Below are positions 59,544 through 64,000 of a DNA stretch of 64,000 bases, in pieces. How positions within the stretch are numbered: the stretch's first letter is position 1; every line of letters starts with the position of its first letter. The stretch is from Gammaproteobacteria bacterium (GTDB lineage Bacteria > Pseudomonadota > Gammaproteobacteria > Burkholderiales > Rhodocyclaceae). The notes under the pieces are model-generated. The model did not search any database and had not been told where the DNA came from. It saw nothing but the letters and a program-made list of their open reading frames with translations. The translations under genes were made by a program, and so were the position numbers. The stretch covers positions 186,001 to 250,000 of the forward strand of contig JAHJEO010000016.1 of assembly GCA_018825305.1 (NCBI GenBank), in the 5' to 3' direction.

Positions 59544-60808
59544 TGGAAACCCACCTCGCCGACTTTATCCGCGATACCACCGCCGGCCGCGAGGCCGAGG
59601 AGATCCTGCGGAAATGTGTGCACTGCGGCTTTTGCACTGCCACCTGTCCTACCTACCAGCTGTTCGGTGACGAACTCGACGGGCCGCGCGGCCGCATCTA
59701 CCTCATCAAGCAGATGCTCGAAACCGGCGTGGCGACCGAAAAGACGCGGCTGCACCTCGATCGTTGCCTTACCTGCCGTTCCTGCGAGTCGACCTGTCCC
59801 TCGGGTGTGCATTACTCGCGCCTGCTCGACATCGGCCGCGAGGTGGTGGCGAGCCGCGTGCCGCGCTACGGCATGGACGGGCTGACGCGCTCGCTGCTCA
59901 AGCATCTGCTGCCGCGCCCGGCGCTGTTCAACCCGGCGATGCGGCTCGGCCAGATGGTGCGGCCGCTGCTGCCCGCCGCGCTCAAGGCCAAGGTGCCGGA
60001 ACGCCGCGACCCCGGCTTGACGCCGGCGCTGCATCATTCGCGGCGCATGATCGTGCTGGCCGGCTGCGTCCAGCCGGCCATGATGCCCGGCATCAATGCC
60101 GCTGCGGCGCGCGTGCTCCATCGCCTCGGCATTTCGCTGGTCGAAGCGCAAGGGAAAAATGCTGCCGGCTGCTGCGGCGCCTTGCGCATGCATCTGGACG
60201 ACGCCGAAGGCGCGCGGGACGATGCCCGGCGCAACATCGACGCCTGGCTGCCCCTGCTCGATGATGGCTGCGAGAACATCGTCATGACCGCCTCGGGCTG
60301 CGGAGTCCAGGTGCGCGACTACGCGCACCTGCTGCAGGACGATGCGCGCTATGCCGTCGGCGCGGCACGCATTGCACTGGCGACGCGCGACATCAGCGAG
60401 GTGGTGATCGCCGAGAAGGCGGCGCTGCTGGAACTGCTGGAAAAGTCGGCGCCAGCGCCACGGCGACGCGCGGTGTTTCACGCCTCCTGCACGCTGCAGC
60501 ACGGCCAGCAGATTCGCGGCGTAGTCGAAGACCTGCTTGCCGCGGCCGGCTTCGATTTGACGCCGGTGAGCGACCCCCACCTGTGCTGCGGCTCGGCCGG
60601 CACCTATTCGGTGCTGCAGCCGGAAATCTCCACCCGCCTGCGCGACAACAAGCTCGGCGGCCTGGGGGTCGGCAGCGACCGGCCGCCCGAGGTCATCGCC
60701 AGCGCCAACATCGGTTGCATCACCCACCTGCAAAGCGGTACGCTCCTGCCGGTACGCCACTGGATCGAACTGCTCGATGCCCGGCTCAAGGAGGCAGCTG
60801 ATGTCTGA
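59543..60808 (+). CDS. glcF: glycolate oxidase iron-sulfur subunit GlcF
   Basis: 421 residues, TAATG overlap with glcE. Two 4Fe-4S motifs, CVHCGFCTATCP and CLTCRSCESTCP, then two CCG domains (GCCGALRMH and CCGSAGTYS). It delivers electrons from GlcD/E to the membrane. A repeat variant encodes LEKSAPAPRR in the linker between the CCG domains. Confidence 0.96.
   Translation: METHLADFIRDTTAGREAEEILRKCVHCGFCTATCPTYQLFGDELDGPRGRIYLIKQMLETGVATEKTRLHLDRCLTCRSCESTCPSGVHYSRLLDIGREVVASRVPRYGMDGLTRSLLKHLLPRPALFNPAMRLGQMVRPLLPAALKAKVPERRDPGLTPALHHSRRMIVLAGCVQPAMMPGINAAAARVLHRLGISLVEAQGKNAAGCCGALRMHLDDAEGARDDARRNIDAWLPLLDDGCENIVMTASGCGVQVRDYAHLLQDDARYAVGAARIALATRDISEVVIAEKAALLELLEKSAPAPRRRAVFHASCTLQHGQQIRGVVEDLLAAAGFDLTPVSDPHLCCGSAGTYSVLQPEISTRLRDNKLGGLGVGSDRPPEVIASANIGCITHLQSGTLLPVRHWIELLDARLKEAADV
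60441..60467 (+). repeat. dispersed 25-bp repeat, copy 17 (inside glcF)
   Basis: AAAAGTCGGCGCCAGCGCCA then CGGCGAC. Core variant CCAG instead of CTGG; otherwise full match. Confidence 0.8.
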
Positions 60809-61049
60809 AACCACTGAAGGCCAGCAGGATCGTCGCAGCAACCCGCGGCTGCGCATTGTGTTCGTCGAGGCCTATGACGTGCTGGAGCCTTTTTTTGATC
60901 CGGCCAACCAGTGGGGTGGCCAAAGTCTCGAGCACCTGGCCTATCGCGCGCTGCGCGAACGGTTCCCCGGCCTGACGGGCGACGACATCCTGACACTGCT
61001 GGCGGCCGCGCGGCGGGTGTTCGCGGGTGACGGCAAGCCCGCCCCCTGA
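60801..61049 (+). CDS. small protein of unknown function downstream of glcF
   Basis: 82 residues, AAGGAGG seven bases before the ATG, overlapping the glcF end by 8 bp. Segments: NPRLRIVFVEAYDVLEPFFD, GGQSLEHLAYRALRERFPGL and LLAAARRVFAGDG. No domain recognised, no Cys. The tight coupling suggests a role with the glycolate oxidase. Confidence 0.78.
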   Translation: MSETTEGQQDRRSNPRLRIVFVEAYDVLEPFFDPANQWGGQSLEHLAYRALRERFPGLTGDDILTLLAAARRVFAGDGKPAP

Positions 61050-61068
61050 TCTGTTCCGGGCACAGGCC

Positions 61069-61506
61069 CTAGGCGTTGTTTTCCACCAGCAGTTTGGCCG
61101 TCGCCTCGGCCACGGTCGCGCCGTCCTGGTTCGTGCAGGTGCCGGCAAAGCTGACCATGCCGCCGTTGTGCTTGGGCTTGTCGTCCATGGCCGTTACCGT
61201 CCAGGCCACGGTCAGCGTGTCGCCGGCACGCACCGGCGCGGTGAACTTGATGTTGTGCTCGACGTAGGCGATGGCAGTGCCGTAGAGGATCATGCCCATT
61301 GGCGCCGCCATGACGTTGCTGGTCAGGTAGCCGTGGGCGATGCGGCTGCCGAAACGGGTGCCCTTGCCGTAGGATTCATTGACGTGCAGGGGGTTGAAAT
61401 CGCCGAAGAGTCCGGCACCGAGAACGATGTGGGTTTCGGTGAGGGTCATGGTCGATTCGAAGACGTCGCCGACCTTGAGTTCGTTGTAGCCGCGGCCCGG
61501 GTGCAT
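61069..61506 (-). CDS. MaoC-family (R)-hydratase / dehydratase
   Basis: 145 residues from MHPGRGYNELKVGDVF with AGGAGG upstream. Hot-dog fold with the hydratase motif GDFNPLHVNESY (Asp and His catalytic), then RIAHGYLTSNVMAAPMGMIL. MaoC-like enzymes hydrate enoyl-CoA, for example for PHA or fatty acid metabolism. The acyl substrate cannot be told. It is divergent from the PP2C gene. Confidence 0.9.
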   Translation of the reverse strand: MHPGRGYNELKVGDVFESTMTLTETHIVLGAGLFGDFNPLHVNESYGKGTRFGSRIAHGYLTSNVMAAPMGMILYGTAIAYVEHNIKFTAPVRAGDTLTVAWTVTAMDDKPKHNGGMVSFAGTCTNQDGATVAEATAKLLVENNA

Positions 61507-61543
61507 GCTGCCTCCTGCGTAATCCAAGGGATGGGCCAATCAG

Positions 61544-61549
61544 TATAAT
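61544..61549 (+). promoter_or_regulatory. -10 element giving an apparently leaderless PP2C mRNA
   Basis: Perfect TATAAT ending six bases before the PP2C ATG. Transcription should begin at or next to the A of ATG, leaving no ribosome-binding site. The -35 region is weak. Confidence 0.6.
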
Positions 61550-61555
61550 CGCGCG

Positions 61556-62368
61556 ATGCCCCTATCCATCGAAACCGTCTCGGCCCAGCATATCGGCGAC
61601 CGCGGCGAACAGCAGGATCGCGTCGCGATCTTTCCGCATCCGGCGCACAAGGGTGCGTTGCTGGCCGTTTTGGCCGATGGCATGGGCGGCCATTCCGGCG
61701 GCGCGCTGGCCGCGGAGCAGGTGATATTCAAGGCGCGCCACGCCTTCGATGTCGCGCCACCCAATGTTGCGAACGTGCGGGAGACGCTGGCGGCAGGCAT
61801 CAACGACGCCCATGACAGCATCAGGCTCGCGGCAATGACCAGCGAGCAGGACCCGCACAGCACCGCCTGCATCCTGATATTGCAGCCGGGCCGCGTCGAC
61901 TGGGCCCACTGCGGCGATTCGCGCATCTACCATTTCCGCAAGGGCGAGAAGGTCTCGCGCAGCTTCGATCATTCCTACGTCATGGACCTGGTACGCCAGG
62001 GGCTCATCAGCGAGGAGGATGCCGAGAAGCATCCGAACAAGAACGTCCTGCTCTCCTGCCTTGGCGACGATCCGGCGCCGCGCATCGACTACGGCGAGAC
62101 TTCGCCGCTGCAGGACGGCGATGCCTTCCTGCTCTGTTCCGACGGACTCTGGGCCTACTTCACCGACGAAGTGCTGGGCAAGGTGCTCAACGAGTTTCCG
62201 GTGCGCCAGGCCGCCGAGATCCTCATCAACACGGCGCGCGACCGCGGCAAGCCGCGCGGCGACAACATCTCGCTGGCCATCGTCCGCATCAAGGACGTCG
62301 TGCCCGAGAAGAAACTGATGCCGCACCAGATGGTGAAGAAGCCGGGTATGCCCGGCGCCAAGCCCTAG
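61556..62368 (+). CDS. PP2C-family serine/threonine phosphatase
   Basis: 270 residues. Metal-site motifs intact: GDRGEQQDRV, LADGMGGHSGGALAAE, WAHCGDSRIYHF, LLCSDGLWAYFTD and RGDNISLAIVRI. It dephosphorylates Ser/Thr on target proteins in a Mn/Mg-dependent reaction. No kinase or forkhead gene is adjacent. The stop codon lies inside the left end of the inverted-repeat element that follows. Confidence 0.93.
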   Translation: MPLSIETVSAQHIGDRGEQQDRVAIFPHPAHKGALLAVLADGMGGHSGGALAAEQVIFKARHAFDVAPPNVANVRETLAAGINDAHDSIRLAAMTSEQDPHSTACILILQPGRVDWAHCGDSRIYHFRKGEKVSRSFDHSYVMDLVRQGLISEEDAEKHPNKNVLLSCLGDDPAPRIDYGETSPLQDGDAFLLCSDGLWAYFTDEVLGKVLNEFPVRQAAEILINTARDRGKPRGDNISLAIVRIKDVVPEKKLMPHQMVKKPGMPGAKP

Positions 62369-62553
62369 GGTCTGTTCTCATTCTGGCGACGAGTGCGCCA
62401 GACTCGCCCCGTCCCTTCGGGTTGTCGCCCAATGCGGCGTCCGCTTTGTCGCTCGGCTCGCCAAGGGGACGGCCATCGCCTTCGCCTCGCTTCGTGCGGC
62501 CATCCGCATTGGGCGGCAACGCATCTCGCCGACTGAATGAGAACAGGCCCTAG
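62365..62553. mobile_element. 189-bp MITE-like element with 19-bp terminal inverted repeats
   Basis: Ends CTAGGGTCTGTTCTCATTC and GAATGAGAACAGGCCCTAG are inverted copies with one mismatch. Inside, GTTGTCGCCCAATGCGG and CCGCATTGGGCGGCAAC form a second inverted pair, and smaller hairpins fill the rest. No gene is contained. The left end provides the PP2C stop codon TAG; the right end lies 7 bp from the corA stop. It could be a non-autonomous transposon or a bidirectional terminator-like repeat. Confidence 0.7.
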
Positions 62554-62559
62554 TCGCGA

Positions 62560-63657
62560 TCAGCCGATCCAGCGCCGCCGCCAGAAGATCGCTCCCAGCG
62601 TGGCGGCGACGCCGAGCATCAGTCCGATGGCGATCATGAAGCCGTCGCTGGAATTAAGCAGCGGCATCGCCTTGAAGTTCATGCCGAAGATTCCCGAGAT
62701 CAGCGTTGCCGGCATGAAAATGATGGCGACCACGGTCAGCGCCCGCACTTCCTGGTTGACGCGGTTGCTGATGGAGGACAGGTAGATGTCGAGCATGCCG
62801 GCAATGAGGTCGCGAATTGCCTCCAGCGACTCGATCAGGTGCACCGTGTGATCGTAGATGTCGCGCAGGTAGGGCTGCGTTTCGGCCGTGAAGAAACCGC
62901 GCTCGTTGCGCAGCAGCGTGTTGATGACTTCGCGTAGCGGCCAGATGGCGCGGCGCAGCGTCAGCGTTTCGCGCTTCAGCTGGTGCAGGGCGTGCAGCAG
63001 CGCCGCATCCGGCTTCGCCATCAATTTCTCTTCCAGTTCCTCGCTGCGCTCGCCGATCTGTTCCAGCACCGTGAAGTAGCGGTCGACCAGCACGTCGAGC
63101 AGGGTGTAGGCGAGGTAATCGGTGCCGAGGCTGCGGATGCGGCCCTTGTCCGCCCGCAGCCATTCGCGCACCGGATCGAAGCGGCCGGTGGGCCGTTCCT
63201 GAAAGGTCAGCACGAAGTCCTTGCCGATGACGAAGCTGACCTGCTCCGAGGTCACGGTCAATGTCGCTGGGTCGTAATCGAAAAAGCGGGCGACGAGGAA
63301 GAGGTAGTCGCCGTAATCCTCGACCTTGGGCCGCTGGTCGGTGTTGAGGATGTCCTCCAGCACCAGCGGATGCAGCAGGAAGCGCCGCCCGATCTCGGCC
63401 ATGACGGCAGGCTCGTGCAGGCCGTGCACGTTGAGCCAGAGTCGCGGCAATTGCGGCGCGTAGTCGTGGGCCTGTGCCAGCGATTCGAAGCGGGTTTCGC
63501 CGAGGCTGTCCGGGCCGTACTCGATCAGGTTGATCGCGGCCTGCTCGGTCTTGCGTTCGCCGAGGTGGACCAGCGTTCCGGCGGGCAGTCCGGCCTTGCC
63601 GGAACGCAGCAATCGCGTCTGCCTGCGGTGGGATTTTTCGGTATTCCTCGTCGGCAC
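62560..63657 (-). CDS. corA: CorA magnesium/cobalt transporter
   Basis: 365 residues. Long cytosolic N-terminal alpha/beta domain (HPLVLEDILNTDQRPKVEDY), a stalk helix (LHALHQLKRETLTLRRAIWP, YLRDIYDHTVHLIESLEAI) and two C-terminal membrane helices with the signature GMN (ISGIFGMNFKAMP). The pentameric channel imports Mg2+. A basic C-terminus (WRRRW) follows. Normal length. Confidence 0.95.
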   Translation of the reverse strand: MPTRNTEKSHRRQTRLLRSGKAGLPAGTLVHLGERKTEQAAINLIEYGPDSLGETRFESLAQAHDYAPQLPRLWLNVHGLHEPAVMAEIGRRFLLHPLVLEDILNTDQRPKVEDYGDYLFLVARFFDYDPATLTVTSEQVSFVIGKDFVLTFQERPTGRFDPVREWLRADKGRIRSLGTDYLAYTLLDVLVDRYFTVLEQIGERSEELEEKLMAKPDAALLHALHQLKRETLTLRRAIWPLREVINTLLRNERGFFTAETQPYLRDIYDHTVHLIESLEAIRDLIAGMLDIYLSSISNRVNQEVRALTVVAIIFMPATLISGIFGMNFKAMPLLNSSDGFMIAIGLMLGVAATLGAIFWRRRWIG

Positions 63658-63780
63658 GGCAAGGGTCCTTTGCCTAGGAAAACAGGGGCGATTTAAGTAT
63701 GATTACCGGCTCGCGTCAATGCGGCGGCAGCCATTGCCGGGCCGCGCAACAAAACACAAGAGACACAAGAGAGGATTCCA

Positions 63781-64000
63781 TGCCTTTGACGATCGGAGTG
63801 CCCAGGGAAACATTTCCGGGCGAAAAGCGCGTCGCCACCGTCCCCGACGTCGTCGAGAAACTGATCAAGCTCGGTTTTGCAGTTGCCGTCGAGAGCGGTG
63901 CCGGCGATGGCGCCAATTTTGCCGATGACACCTATCGTGCCGCCGGCGCCGAGATCGTCGCCGACGCCGCCAGCCTCTGGAGCAAGGCCGACATCGTCTT
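63781..64000 (+). CDS. pntA: NAD(P) transhydrogenase subunit alpha (5' part, runs off the window)
   Basis: 73 residues visible. The start MPLTIGVPRETFPGEKRVAT and VPDVVEKLIKLGFAVAVESGA are the conserved N-terminus of PntA/alanine dehydrogenase-like proteins. PETFPGEKR-type spacing favours PntA. It couples hydride transfer between NADH and NADP+ to proton flow. A TATGAT at 63699-63704 could be its -10. Confidence 0.85.

Noticed and set aside
1-64000. tRNA, rRNA, riboswitch or CRISPR features
   Set aside because: No conserved tRNA arms, rRNA segments, regularly spaced repeats or known riboswitch cores were seen; intergenic gaps are nearly all under 250 bp.

Overview
The window is GC-rich (roughly two thirds G+C), densely packed chromosomal DNA with about 60 protein genes and no rRNA, tRNA or CRISPR array that I can see. 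Gene content (PduO-type cobalamin adenosyltransferase, glcDEF, egtB/egtD, homospermidine synthase, a DsrS-like protein, several GGDEF proteins, OmpA with the betaproteobacterial N-terminal signature, an FNR-type site) suggests a respiratory betaproteobacterium, probably of the Rhodocyclales/Nitrosomonadales type. This is inferred from protein families, not from a marker gene.

Layout. 1-8190: HDOD protein, a membrane sensor that stops where a cyclase domain would begin, a CNB-GGDEF diguanylate cyclase, a NYN/LOTUS RNA-binding protein, DAHP synthase, a GT39 glycosyltransferase with a UbiA prenyltransferase, and a lone cyclic-nucleotide-binding protein. 8355-13618: cobalamin adenosyltransferase, a SulP transporter fused to two USP domains, and an OmpR-type two-component system. 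13862-25475: the centrepiece, a compact operon of SulP, NuoM-like, DabA (DUF2309), NuoL-like DabB, a second NuoL/M-like and a second NuoM-like subunit, i.e. an enlarged DAB-type inorganic-carbon uptake complex. An OmpA protein behind an FNR-like box follows, then on the other strand a protein with beta-carbonic-anhydrase-type Cys/Asp-Arg/His/Cys residues. 26349-31775: a minus-strand block of ABM monooxygenase, FeoB-like protein, iron alcohol dehydrogenase, an inserted MntA-HepT module and the CA-like gene. 31859-36444: homospermidine synthase, egtD, convergent egtB, and a stack of toxin-antitoxin genes including a decayed RelE. 36533-48136: an MmeI-like restriction-modification enzyme, Sel1 protein, diguanylate cyclase, chrA/chrB with a divergent MFS gene, an ATPase with a damaged Walker A, and MscS. 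48282-56963: an HTH-ferredoxin-reductase fusion, then moxR, VWA metallopeptidase-like protein, dsrS and five small or unknown genes in an overlapping operon into which a nucleotidyltransferase pair and a low-GC SRA-HNH-like nuclease have been inserted. 57019-64000: glcDEF, MaoC, a PP2C phosphatase with an apparently leaderless promoter, a 189-bp inverted-repeat element, CorA and the start of pntA.

The most unusual feature is a dispersed repeat of about 25 bp (core GTCGGCGCTGGCG preceded by an A-run and usually followed by a short spacer and ACGGCG). I count 17 copies in 64 kb, in both orientations. Twelve lie inside intact genes, read in several frames. Several others sit at the edges of accessory modules or at a gene-decay junction. 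I do not recognise it as a described element and could not run a search.

Starts were chosen by ribosome-binding site, overlap with the upstream stop, and fit to the family N-terminus. Where these disagree it is stated.
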